Made by a program: the position numbers and the translations under genes. From NCBI GenBank assembly GCA_031216915.1, contig CM062291.1, positions 35,778,484 to 35,842,483 of the forward strand: a DNA stretch of 64,000 bases. The letters run 5' to 3'. How positions within the stretch are numbered: the first letter of the stretch is position 1; the number at the start of each line of letters is the position of its first letter. The stretch comes from Pictodentalium vernedei. Lineage: Eukaryota; Mollusca; Scaphopoda; Dentaliida; Dentaliidae. The notes under the pieces are model-generated. The model was not told where the DNA came from. It saw only the letters and a program-made list of their open reading frames with translations, and searched no databases. Shown piece after piece: positions 54,412 through 64,000 of the stretch.

Positions 54412-55785
54412 ACTTTGCGAACAAGAAACCAGAAATGCTTGGTTATAGCAAGCATATAATAATAATATATATAGCGTCGTTCAATAATTCGAAAGTTGTG
54501 TGACATTATTGGACTATGTCGGAACTGAGGGACGATGTCCCTGAACCGAACCAAAAATTTCTAAGTCCACCGACGCTATCAGTTTCTTATCAGGCATCGC
54601 AGCATTCTGGTCTGACGAAAGAAGCTGTAGAAGATCAAGTCAGATGACATACACAACAGCATATGTTGTTCCGAAAGGGAAAGCTCGAAATCCTCCAAAT
54701 CCCTTTCGGCATCCCGTCGGACCGGATGAAATTTTCGGACGTCCGTACCCGCTTCCGCGGAGCGTCCCGACCCAGCATCGTCGGATAAAAAATATGCGAC
54801 AGATTCAGTTGATGCTGGGATGCTGCGATAAACTGTGCTATTTAGGAAGCACGTCCGTTCCCGAGGCCTGTGCAGTAGCGGTCTTACGATGCATTGCCGC
54901 CGGAAGCTCCGTGTACGTTGACTCCCGCACACTTCCTATGCGAACGTCCGGAGTCTGCAGGCCTCGGGTCCCTGGCTACCGGATGGTGTGAGCTGGTCGC
55001 CGATGATTCTCTGACTGGCGAAGGTGACTGGATATCCGAGGTCACGTAGCCAAGAGCGGTCGTGTGCGCTACCATGAGAATGAGGAAGCCTTATTGACAG
55101 TCTACTCCGGACTGACTATATGTCGGAGCGTCCCGAGCGACGGACGTATGCTCCGAATGCGAAACATTTTGTACCACAACATCTGGGGCCAGATGTTGTT
55201 GTACGAGAGAGGGGCCTCTCTTGCTCGCCGTCCGGATGGACCAGAACGAGCTATGAACCGGACTAAAAGGCTTCCTCCGTTCTCCCTCTAATCCGCCGTC
55301 ACTGGGTGTGCATTTGGTTGATTTATAGTGCTCGCATCACCCCAAAACTCCTTCTAGACCGCAACGGACGAACCCGGCTGCCGAACCATTCGATGAATGG
55401 ACGCTACACCGGGCGAGCTAGCGGACGTCAAAGGCCGTCGAACCTACTAGGGTCCTCTTAGGCAATGGGCGTATTTACATGAGCACTTTTCCGCTAGCCC
55501 TTCATTAATTGTGACGACGGAGGCACACTGTTGGAAGACATCACAGATACATCACCCTAATCTTGAACGTTTGAAATAGAAATTGATAAAGTAGAGTGAC
55601 CCTGCGGGGAAAGGACCGGAGTGTCCAATTCCCCACTAACATACCGTGACATACGCTTCCCATGTTGTCATCGAAATCATACGATACAGAACAGGAGTTA
55701 ATGCGAGTACACTGACCACATATAGAATGATTATAAAAGTCAGAGGAAGACTTCCTCTTATTACAATTGATCAAAATCCTTTCAA
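54412..55785 (-). pseudogene. DIRS Gag remnant, second (duplicated) segment, copy 3
   Basis: Restarts at the equivalent of 12875 of copy 1 and continues to the Gag start. The start codon is lost, because the CAT of intact copies reads CAA here. About 1.1 kb is thus present twice in tandem (53268-54411 and 54412-55560). Confidence 0.8.
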
Positions 55786-56676
55786 TGTGAAAAGAAAACA
55801 AGTCCTGGTACTCGCACCAACCCCTGGCAATCAAAATACATAATAATAATATGATCCATTAATATAGAAAAAATAATTGAAATCAAAATATTTTGAAAAA
55901 ATATTTTTTCAGAACAGCCCAAGTTTCTGAAAAGTAACGTTGAGCCCCAATGGATCCCAAGCCTAAGTGTGGACAAAAATTTTTAAAATATTTTAAACAA
56001 TTTATTCAACACTTACGAACAATAATAATGTATCTAGTTATGATTAAAATAACATCAAGATATTATTTTCAAGAAATCCCCCCCTCACACAGAGGGCTGT
56101 TGTAAATGTAAACAATGAATGTAAAAACACAAAATAAGACTCCAGGCACCCAGGCCCGGAATCAGTTACCAAAAATACACTATCTGATGCAAAACAGAGA
56201 CTTCCAGGGAAGAAACTGCAGAACATCAGATGGTAGATGCAGAACACAACGCCTAACCACCCGTAGGTGAAGACGTAAACATGGGGAAAAGAACAGAATT
56301 CATTCTGTTATTCAGCTAAAACTCCCAAGAAAATTTAGTAATAATAATTACAAAAATTATGCCAAAAGCATGGGAGAATAGCAAGAGGGGACTTAAAGGA
56401 CAGGGAGAGAGGAAAACACTGAAAAATCAGTCTAACTAAATAATCAGAATGACAACAAAATGGCTGCTGCCTCGAAAATAGGTAACTTAACATAATTTCA
56501 TTAAAAAATTTTAAGTTACAGCCCTGATAATATTCTGTCACACTTTTTTCCTCTCCTCCTTCTCTATCCTCCTTAGAATCACCATTTCACTAATATTTAT
56601 GTGTCTGGCATCATTTAAACTGAGATTTACAAGCACAAAGATCAGTCAGATGTTAACTGATGAAGGGCCAAACTTA

Positions 56677-56864
56677 GAATGATTAATGGCGCCAATTTCG
56701 GAACGTCCTTGACACTGCGCATGCGCAGTAGAGGTGAAGTGTGGAGGGCCATTCAGGACATGTTTTCTTTGGTTTTAGATGCAAATTTTGGGGATTGGGG
56801 GGCAAAATTTGTGTTTGGCCCTATATTTTAAGAGTTAGCACCAGCTATGTCTGGGTCATTGGTA
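56677..56864. repeat. DIRS copy 3 inverted terminal repeat, right
   Basis: Partner of 49968-50155. The NRF1-like palindrome CTGCGCATGCGCAG is intact here too. Confidence 0.92.
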
Positions 56865-56883
56865 CAGTATAAAAATATAACTT

Positions 56884-57442
56884 GAATTGGTTGGTAATCA
56901 ATGGAAACCCAACCCCAGAACAACCTTTTAAAATATGCCGATTTCAATAAAAATAAAGAGGCTTAATTCCTATAAAACTGGGCGAGCAAAGCTGATCTGC
57001 AAACCTGTTCCACTTAAATATCTTCTAAGCCTACATACCACAACTATTTGAAATCCACTGGTAACTGTTGAAATTAACCCCCTGACAACTTTTGGGCATA
57101 TGCCAACTTGCTTGAAAAATTCTAAGTCGAAGGTGCATAACTCCTATAAAACTGGGTGAGCAATGCTGATTTGCAAATTTGTTCCACTTAAACGTCTTGT
57201 AAGCCTACATACCAGAACCATTTGAAATCCACTGGTAATTGTTGAAATTAACCCATCGGACAAACTTTTGGTCATATGCCGCCTTACTTGAAAAATTCAA
57301 AGTCAAAGGGGCATAACTATGGGAAGAATGTGCAGACAAGGTCAGCTTTCACTGGGCATCAAATAGGATATATGTATGTGAAGTTTCATGGAAATCAGAC
57401 CATCCGTTGTGAAGATATGAGCCCTGGTGATGGATGGATGGA
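56884..57442 (+). mobile_element. Two-unit tandem element
   Basis: Two units of about 172 bp carry CATAACTCCTATAAAACTGG-type sequence and CCTACATACCA, then GTGAAGTTTCATGGAAATCA and a GATGGATGGATGGACAG tract, the same order as the other core-repeat elements. Confidence 0.5.
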
Positions 57443-57707
57443 CAGGCCTGGCATTTTTAGGAGAGCGCTTTATTTGCGCGCCTACAGCTCGTCTTAAAAA
57501 AATTAAGGAGGGCGAAAAACTAGCCCTCCTGGCCTTAGAAAATAATTATTACCAGAACATCCTATTCCTAAAACTCACATCTTTTTAGATCTGTACTATA
57601 TCAGTGGTCACTGTAAGATGGCCACACTGTCCCTCCCACACCCCCAGGCCATGCGAGGGTAGCAATTTTTAGCCCTCCTGCATTTTTAAGAATTCCAGGC
57701 CTGGGTG
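57443..57707. mobile_element. Foldback element inside a GATGGATG tract
   Basis: Inverted ends CAGGCCTGGCATTTTTA and TTTTTAAGAATTCCAGGCCTG (imperfect), with the inner hairpin GGAGGGC / GCCCTCC. It splits a GGATGGATGG run. Confidence 0.5.
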
Positions 57708-57734
57708 GATGGATGATGGATAGATGGAGCCTAT

Positions 57735-57915
57735 CGCTATATCCCTTGCAAACTTTGTTTGGGGGGAGATATTTATTTATTGGTGTTTTTAAGGTCACAT
57801 ACTTATGCACAATGGCTAATCGTGACCGTGACAGTTTTACGGGTGGAGGAAGCCGGAGTACCCGGAGAGAACCACCGAGCAACGACGAGCAGCTGTCGTT
57901 TGGGGGGAGATAATA
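57735..57915 (-). mobile_element. SINE tail/body fragment
   Basis: Shares ACTTATGCACAATGGCTAAT with the SINE at 4797 and GGGTGGAGGAAGCCGGAGTA with the SINE at 62260. Flanking it are two TTTGGGGGGAGATA-like strands. Confidence 0.5.
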
Positions 57916-58215
57916 AAATGGATTAAATCGTTCCTTGAGTGCAAAATAAAATGGATTAAATCGTCCCTTGAGTGCAAAAGGCACAATCTGTAATGCTAAA
58001 GCATTCCAGATGACGCCTTGTTGACCTCAAGGGACGAAATACACCACAACCCATGTTATTCTGTAGGCTAAAACATAAAACCTTTCCAGTATATGAACCT
58101 CTGATGGAAAAGAAACAATAATTAAAAAATTAAAAAGTAAAATAAAACACTACCCACCAGCAAGTATTTTTACCCCTTCCCCCCCCCCCCCCCCCCCCAC
58201 AAAAAAAAAATGAAA
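57916..58215. other. UBR5 intron, dispersed repeat
   Basis: Tandem AATAAAATGGATTAAATCGT twice, then a relative of 7920-7990. A C-run followed by an A-run ends it. Confidence 0.45.
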
Positions 58216-59865
58216 GTGTCAATGACACTGTAGCTCAACTTGTCAAGACAAAGGCATGTACATGTATAGTATGTGACACAGCAATGACAAACATCTAGGT
58301 AATGACCTGATAACAAAGGTACATATAAAGTACTGTAATGGTCTGTACATAAATACTGACTGTTGCCTGTAACAAATGTTTTGGTAAAGTATTGTAAAGG
58401 TGGGTGACAGTCAGATGCTAAACTAGAAAAAAATCTTTGAGTCCCAGAGTGGGTCTGACTGAACCTCAAAATATTTGTTCTCATGGCACAATGATAACAA
58501 AGGCACCCCAAAACACACTCATTCCTGTCCCAAGGTGAAAACAAAGCTACCCAAGAAGTTTCGTGAAGATCAGTTCACAAATATGAGCTGTGTAGGAGTT
58601 GTGACAAAAAACTGATTGGACCTAATTTCGGTACAAAATGGCCACTGGCAGCCATCTTGAATTTTGGACCACACCCAGAAACACTCGTTCTCGTCCCAAG
58701 GTGATAACAAAGGTACCCAAGAAGTTTTGTGAAGATCGGTTCATAAATACAGCCTCTAGCACGAGCCGTATTGACATGTGCACTTACAGTGTATAAGTAG
58801 CACTGAATAAATCGAAGTTCATCTAATTTGCATAATTTCTGAACGAGAAAAAAACCCGAACTATATGTGATGTATTCCATGTTACTAAACATTCATACAA
58901 AAATTTATTCAAATCAGAACTTTCATACGGAAGTTCTGTACAGAAGACTGATTGCATTAATTTTGGTACAAAATGGCTGCTGGTGGCCATCTTGAATTTC
59001 GGACCACACCCAAAAACACTCGTTCTCATCCCACAGTGATAACAAAGGTACCCAAGAAGTTTCGTAAAAATCGGTTCATAAATACGGCCTCTAGCCCGAG
59101 CCGAATGGGATTTGCACTTACAGTGCTGAAAGTAACACTAAATAAATCAAAGTTAGTCTAATTTGCATAATATAAGCACGAGAAAAAAACCCATATGATA
59201 TGTAATGTATCTCATGGTACTAAACATTCATACGAAAAATTATTCAAATCAGAGCTTTCATATGGAAGTTCTGTACAAAAAAAAAATTTCGGCATCGTCG
59301 GTACAAAATGGCTGCTGGCAGCCATCTTGAATTTTGGACTGCACCCAAAAACACTCGTTCTCATCCCACGGTCATAACAAAGGTACCCAAGAAGTTTCGT
59401 AAAGATTGGTTCATAAATACGGCCTCTAGCCCGAGCCATAGCAGCTTGGCACTTACAGCTCTGAAAGTAACACTAAATAAATCAAAGTCAGTCTAATTTG
59501 CATAATTTACGCACAAGAAAAAAACCTGTATTATATGTGATGTATCCCATGGTACTAAACATTTATACAAAACTTTATTCAAATCAGAACTTTCATACAG
59601 AAGTTCTGTACAAAAAACTGATTTTTGCATCATCGGTACAAAATGGCCGCTGGCAGCCATCTTGAATTTCAGACCACACCTAAAAACACTCGTTCCCGTC
59701 CCAGGGTCATAACAAAGGTACACAAGAAGTTTCGTAAAGATCGGTTCATAAATACGACCTCTAGCCCGAGCCATAGCCAATTGTTGACGGACGGACAGAC
59801 GGACAGACGGATGACGGGCCATGACAATAGCTCAAATTTGACTTCGTCAAAGTTGAGCTAAAAAA
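58216..59865 (+). mobile_element. Composite tandem element, copy 3
   Basis: The same 5' hairpin GTGTCAATGACAC and arm, with 3' end AAATTTGACTTCGTCAAAG then TTGAGCTAAAAAA. Core units start at about 58635, 58973, 59309 and 59639. A GACGGACGGACAGACGGACA tract precedes the 3' hairpin. It ends 53 bp short of a UBR5 exon. Confidence 0.77.
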
Positions 59866-59917
59866 TGACCTGAAAACAAAAGATCTACTTTGAGTGGCCT
59901 AATTTCTGTAAAAATAC

Positions 59918-60109
59918 CTTTATTGCCATTATGATAATTGCTGCTCTATTCTTCAATCCTGTTCCAATCTGTGTTAATGTGTGAGACTTGATTGCCATAC
60001 ATCGGAGTGGAGGTAGATTTAACCATGAAGGATCTCGAACACAATCAACACAGTCTTTAGCTAAAGGATATATACAACCATTGGAATCTCGAAGTGGTCC
60101 AATAAAATC
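59918..60109 (-). CDS. UBR5: UBR5 exon (first in window)
   Basis: This exon is 192 bp, exactly 64 codons, phase 0 at both ends. The acceptor reads CTGTAG and the donor AAG then GTATTT. The translation opens DFIGPLRDSNG and contains LAKDCVDCVRDPSWLNLPP and closes with RAAIIIMAIK. These match the order LRDGNG, YPMAKDC, RDPDWLDLPP and AAVIIMAV of vertebrate UBR5, at the end of its N-terminal propeller. The upstream exon would encode the preceding propeller strands, and I found no candidate for it between here and 64000. The exon sits just after a tandem-repeat element and has no frame damage. Confidence 0.9.
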
Positions 60110-60542
60110 CTACAGAAAAAATGTAAATACTGTACTAAAAATAAAATATATCACATCTTGTATGATACAATAAAATGTGTATATAACATTTTATTATGTG
60201 ACTACCACAAATAGCCCCTTCTCCTAATTTAGCTCCTCGAACATCACGGCTTCCCCACTGGGGAAGCCATTTTATTGTATGAATACCACAAATAGCCCCT
60301 CAATACCACTGTAGATTGCCCATCAAATCCAGCTCTCCATAAAACAAGAGTGTTAAGTTTTCCAGATCATTATCATGCCTGTCTCAAATGAGGCACACGT
60401 GAACAGACTATTTCTACCAGTGACCTATAAATAAATACAGAACATAAGCACAGAACATAAACACGAATGTCACCTCATTAAACTCTGTTGACAAACATTC
60501 CAGTCGAGGTCTATTTGAAAATGCCCTGCTGAACAATTGCAA
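60110..60542. other. UBR5 intron, short direct repeat
   Basis: ACCACAAATAGCCCCT occurs at about 60212 and 60286. No gene was seen. Confidence 0.5.
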
Positions 60543-61010
60543 AACAAGTGTTTGACCACCGAGGTGGTATTAGTCCCCTATGGCGCTTTTGTGACATAAG
60601 GTGTTTTTGTCACAGAAGACTCTAGAGTATATAAGCATCTTGGATTTTGAAAAATAAATATTGAGCGTGCATAGTCCCCTCACAACCCTTTATCCATGTA
60701 CCATATATGAAAGGCGTAGCTTGAACCATGTTGGAGGGAGGGGTAGTACCATAAAATAGAGGAAAAAAAGCTTCAAAAACACAACAAAAATGGATGCCAT
60801 TCCGCCATCTTGGATTTTGAAAAAAAGATTTTGAGCGTACATCATCCCCTCAGAACCATTTATCCATGTACCAAATATAAAAGGTGTAGCTTAAAGCATG
60901 TTGGAGGGAGAGGTGGTAACATAAATAAAAAACAGACAGACAGACAGACGGATGGACAGATGCACAGATGGACAGACGGACGGATGGACAGAGGGACGGA
61001 CGGACGTATG

Positions 61011-61078
<68 letters not shown>

Positions 61079-61104
61079 TACAGACAGAGACAGACAGACA
61101 GACA

Positions 61105-61161
<57 letters not shown>

Positions 61162-61232
61162 ACAGACAGACAGACAGACAGACAGATGGAGTGCAATCCT
61201 ATAGTCCCCTTACGGTTCCCGTAGGGGACTAA
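60543..61232 (+). mobile_element. Helentron-like element with (ACAG)n/(CAGG)n
   Basis: The 5' hairpin ACCACCGAGGTGGT (60555-60568) is followed by TTAGTCCCCTA (60570-60580). The 3' hairpin TAGTCCCCT...AGGGGACTA is at 61202-61231, so TTAGTCCCCTA and TAGGGGACTAA are perfect 11-bp inverted ends. Two body units share CGCCATCTTGGATTTTGAAA. Confidence 0.62.
60932..61189. repeat. Compound (ACAG)n/(GGCA)n microsatellite
   Basis: About 258 bp of ACAG, ACGG and then a pure CAGG block. All open frames across it are Thr-Asp-Arg-Gln or Cys-Leu-Ser-Val shadows. Confidence 0.97.
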
Positions 61233-61501
61233 CTAATAATAACAATTAACAAACTATTTTCAAGATGCGAATCCAACAAAATGTAAGAGAATCTGTGTTA
61301 TCATAAGCGATTCTGATTGAAATTCAAGTCTTGCTTCCATTGTTTTGACTTTCAAGTTCGACACAAACCTTTGATATTACTGCGCTTTTGGGATTCCTCA
61401 ATTCCATAAATTGTTAATGGTTATTTGGCTAATATAATTCTTGTATTTGATTTTTCAGGTGTTGTGATCAGTTTAAATACTAATTGTCATATAATAAACA
61501 A

Positions 61502-61665
61502 ATTACTACAACTGTTAGTTGATCTGCATTGTATTCCGTCGAGTTGACAAGATGAGATTGGCCAGATCAAAGGAGATGCCACAGGCGTAGAGTTTGATCA
61601 GGCCGATCTCATCTCATCAACTCAATGGAATACAACAGCACAGATCAATTGACTGTTGTAGTAAT
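61502..61665. mobile_element. 164-bp palindromic MITE
   Basis: Arms ATTACTACAACTGTTAGTTG and its complement near 61640-61665, with TTGTATTCC / GGAATACAA and GATGAGAT / ATCTCATC inside. Confidence 0.75.
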
Positions 61666-62248
61666 CTGTACATCTCAAAATACCTGTAGGCATGCTTATG
61701 ATAGATCAACATCATTGAAATTGGAGGCATTTCCAGACTATTTCTCTGCAATTTTCAGGGACCTTCAATTCATGGATTTTCAAGGAGGAAGAGTTTTTGA
61801 ACACAAGGTAGGAAAAGTTATATGAGAAGCATATTACTTCTCCAGGGTTCAAGTTGATGTTTACCAAATAGGAACTGCCTCTCTCCACACTGACAGTAGT
61901 GGATTCTGACTTTGGTTTTGTGAATGAAATCATCACATATTAATTAAATTTATCAAGGTTTGTGCCTTGTTTTTAAGATAAATTCCACAACTTTTCTATG
62001 ATTTCATGTGAATCTTCCAAAACTCTAACAGGATTGTGGGGGTAAAGCTGGAAACAAAATAGAAATTTTCCAAGCAGCTTAGTGTTCAACTGATGATCGG
62101 AACCGGTCACCACAATCAGCCGATTATGGGCAATCGTATAACAACGGCAACAGTTCCTGGAACATCAGTTCAACCTATTGCTGCCAAGCATTTTGTGATG
62201 ATTCCTTAACCACATTTTATTATCTTCTGCAATAGTTCAATTGTCAAT
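61666..62248. other. UBR5 intron, no gene
   Basis: A 74-codon minus-strand frame at 61712-61936 does not match UBR5 and has no splice signals of note. Confidence 0.45.
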
Positions 62249-62259
62249 GATACCATTCA

Positions 62260-62660
62260 TTTTTTTTTTTTTTTTTTTATTGGGGTTTAACGACACATTA
62301 ACAGCCAGGGTCATTTCATGTTGGTGACAGTTTTATGGGTGGAGGAAGCCAGAGTACGTGGAGGGAACCACCGAGCAACGACGAGTAGCTGTTAGCTCTC
62401 CAACATTGTAACACTGAACTCTGCACCGCAGCACAGGCAGGGTTAGATTGGTTGAAGACATGTGCACCATCGACATGCAGTACGCCTTAGTACACAGCGT
62501 CATAATGCTCCCATGTGGGCAATCGGGCTTAAGTGCCTTGCCCAAGGACACAACGCTGGAGCACGAATCAGTCGCTTAAATGGTCACCCATCCAACTACT
62601 AACCGCGCTCGACGTTGCTTAACTTAGGTGATTTGACGAGAACCGGTTACCGCGACACCG
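62260..62660 (-). mobile_element. 5S-headed SINE (SINE3-like), full length
   Basis: A perfect 11-bp target duplication GATACCATTCA lies at 62249-62259 and 62661-62671. On the minus strand the head contains AAGTTAAGCAACGTCGAGCG then CGGTTAGTAGTTGGATGGGT, the 3' half of 5S rRNA with its internal promoter. The body has GTTGTGTCCTTGGGCAAGGC and TGTGTACTAAGGC, and the tail is GTCGTTAAACCCCAAT followed by poly-A. It is 401 bp. Confidence 0.85.
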
Positions 62661-62671
62661 GATACCATTCA

Positions 62672-63290
62672 ATAAAGTTGAGAAACAACCACAATGTGTA
62701 TTCTTAATATTTCGAGACGCCACTTACAAGTGAGCATACTTGCGGCAATCGCCAGTTCATATCGGAAAAGTGAAGGCTGCACTTCACTGACTCAGGTCGC
62801 AATTACCAGTCACATGCACTTGGGCGGTAAATACCACCAAAGTGTCGAGACTGGTAATTTTACTGTGACCCCAGTCAACAAAGTTAAACACTGTAAAAAA
62901 TGTTCAGTTTACTGTAGTTCTTTCGAGCCTCGACTTATCAAGTAGTGCATGGTATTACAAACGGAATCGGCATCAGAATTGGCGGACTGTGAGCTCCAAT
63001 AACCGGTAATCAGTCAGCGACCATTTTGGGAGAATTGGTTGAACACTAAAGCAGAAGCTTCATGGAAAAGTCCTGGAATTTCAAGGCTTTGAATCATCTT
63101 TTATCAAATTTCAGACTATTACATGTTTTCAAAACCTCACGACTATGTGGAATATGCTGTGTTCACAGTGTTACTGCGTGTCAATGTCTCAAGCATAAAT
63201 TAGTTGAATCAGCATGTCACACACTGAAGAATTTAAGATTAGTGTCCCAGGGTAATACCGTTTTTTGACTGAGGGCCAGAATATCTCAAA
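62672..63290. other. UBR5 intron, no gene
   Basis: A plus-strand 83-codon frame (62694-62945) is unrecognised and has no sign of selection that I can see. Confidence 0.45.
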
Positions 63291-63292
63291 AA

Positions 63293-64000
63293 TAAACAAG
63301 GGCAACGCCCCCGGTCCCCAGACCAAGATGGCAAATTCAAGGGAGCTGTTAGGATGCAATTTGTTCCAAGAGCATGGTCTTTATGAGAGGTTAAGGGTGT
63401 TAATTTCAATCAAATGATCAAAAGTAAAGTTATCATCCGGACAGCACAAAAAGTGTGTTTTATAAGTCGAAAAAGGGGAATAACTCCTGTAAAAATAGAC
63501 AGAGCATGGCCATTTTTTAACTTGACCTGTATTTCCAACCAATTAAACCACATACTTAGTTTCGTTTCAATCAAATGATCCAAAGTAAAGTTATCATCCG
63601 GACAACACAAAAACCATATTTTCTAAGTCGAAAAAGGGGAATAAATCCAGTAAAAATCAGTGAAGCGTGCCCATTTTCGAACTTGACCTGCATTTCCACC
63701 CAAATAAGCGGCATACTAAATTTCGTTTCAATCAAATGATCCTAACTAAAGTTATCATCCGGACAACACAAAAACTGTATTTTTTGAGTCGAAAAAGGGG
63801 AATAAATCCAGTAGAAATCAGTGGAGCGTGCCCATTTTCGAACTTGACCTGCATTTCCACTCAAGTAAGACACATACCAAATTTAGTTTCAGTAAAATCA
63901 TCCAAACTAAAGTTATCATCCGGACAAGGGTGTGATGGACGGACTGGGGGACAGACAGACGCACGTACAGACAGACGCACACACGGACAGACGGACGGAC
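63293..64000 (+). mobile_element. Tandem-unit element, cut by window end
   Basis: Begins ACAAGGGCAACGCCC (a GGGC/GCCC hairpin). Four units of about 162 bp follow with AAAGTTATCATCCGGACA (about 63425, 63587, 63749, 63909), then a GACGGAC/ACAGACAGACGCAC tract to the window edge. The expected 3' hairpin is beyond it. Confidence 0.6.

Larger units (their letters stand above)
49930..56876 (-). mobile_element. DIRS retrotransposon, copy 3 (decayed, rearranged)
   Basis: 6,947 bp with recognisable DIRS ends, inverted repeats and internal complementary region. The coding region is full of stops and indels. About 1.3 kb, equivalent to 11118-12427 of copy 1 and including the RT palm, is deleted at about 52830. 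A 1.1-kb gag segment is present twice. It is a distinct, older lineage: the termini read GACATAGCTG where copies 1 and 2 read GACTTAGCTG. Confidence 0.93.
15643..60109 (-). other. UBR5: UBR5-like E3 ubiquitin ligase gene, partial (5 exons)
   Basis: Five exons on the minus strand chain in frame with matching phases (0/0, 0/1, 2/1, 2/2, 1/1) and GT/AG borders to give about 225 residues. They follow the order of the animal UBR5 (EDD, Drosophila hyd) protein between the end of its N-terminal beta-propeller and the stretch before the UBR box. UBR5 is a large HECT-type E3 ligase that recognises N-degrons and assembles ubiquitin chains. The UBR zinc box, MLLE domain and catalytic HECT domain lie outside the window. 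The introns are 2 to 20 kb and are filled with mobile elements. Orthology rests on remembered family sequence and no database search was run. Neither the first nor the last exon of the gene is present. Confidence 0.88.

Noticed and set aside
60810-61232. Open frames of 78-140 codons made of Thr-Asp-Arg-Gln and of Cys-Leu-Ser-Val repeats
   Set aside because: Translation of a microsatellite. All frames of a 4-bp repeat stay open, and there is no start or splice context.
61712-61936. Possible further upstream UBR5 exon on the minus strand
   Set aside because: The peptide does not resemble the expected propeller strands and lacks a good acceptor/donor pair.
62582-62625. Functional 5S rRNA gene
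   Set aside because: Only the 3' half is recognisable and it continues into a SINE body with poly-A and target duplication.

Overview
This window is animal genomic DNA, almost certainly from a marine lophotrochozoan and probably a mollusc. It has intron-split genes with GT/AG junctions, no operons, dense nested transposons, tRNA- and 5S-headed SINEs, and tandem-repeat elements ending in (ACGG)n tracts of the kind described from bivalves. The species cannot be named from sequence alone. No bacterial gene, CRISPR array or intact host RNA gene was seen.

Host gene. Five short exons on the minus strand (60109-59918, 39847-39766, 20350-20228, 18994-18871, 15797-15643) splice in frame, with all four junction phases agreeing, into about 225 residues that match the middle of UBR5 (EDD/hyperplastic discs), a HECT E3 ubiquitin ligase. 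The UBR box and HECT domain are not in view. Nearly everything else lies in the introns of this gene, or in the intron running off the low-coordinate end.

DIRS retrotransposons. Three copies (8177-15308, 27876-35004, 49930-56876) all point the same way as UBR5. Each has inverted terminal repeats and an 89-bp internal complementary region equal to the reverse complement of its two fused ends. Copies 1 and 2 are nearly identical and carry intact Gag, reverse transcriptase/RNase H and tyrosine recombinase frames. Copy 3 is decayed, has lost the RT core and carries a duplicated gag segment. Copy 1 sits inside a short TTAA element, and an unoccupied relative of that site 0.8 kb away shows insertion without target duplication.

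Other mobile DNA. There are several families of short palindromic TTAA-flanked elements (piggyBac-like), some with an empty-site sibling in a surrounding tandem array. A LINE 3' fragment is split by two insertions, one of which itself carries DIRS copy 2. There is a 721-bp hAT-type element with an 8-bp target duplication, a 5S-headed SINE with an 11-bp duplication, a related tRNA-headed SINE, and a (CAAA)n-tailed SINE inside a satellite.

Tandem-repeat elements. Large arrays (177-bp units at 2.8-6.2 kb, 153-bp units at 43.4-48.9 kb, composite 179/337-bp units in three places) sit inside elements with a shared terminal design. A short arm near the 5' end, usually preceded by a small hairpin, is complementary to the closing strand of a hairpin at the 3' end. 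Often an (ACGG)n-type tract precedes that 3' hairpin. This resembles non-autonomous Helentron/'pearl' elements and is the most interesting cross-family pattern in the window.
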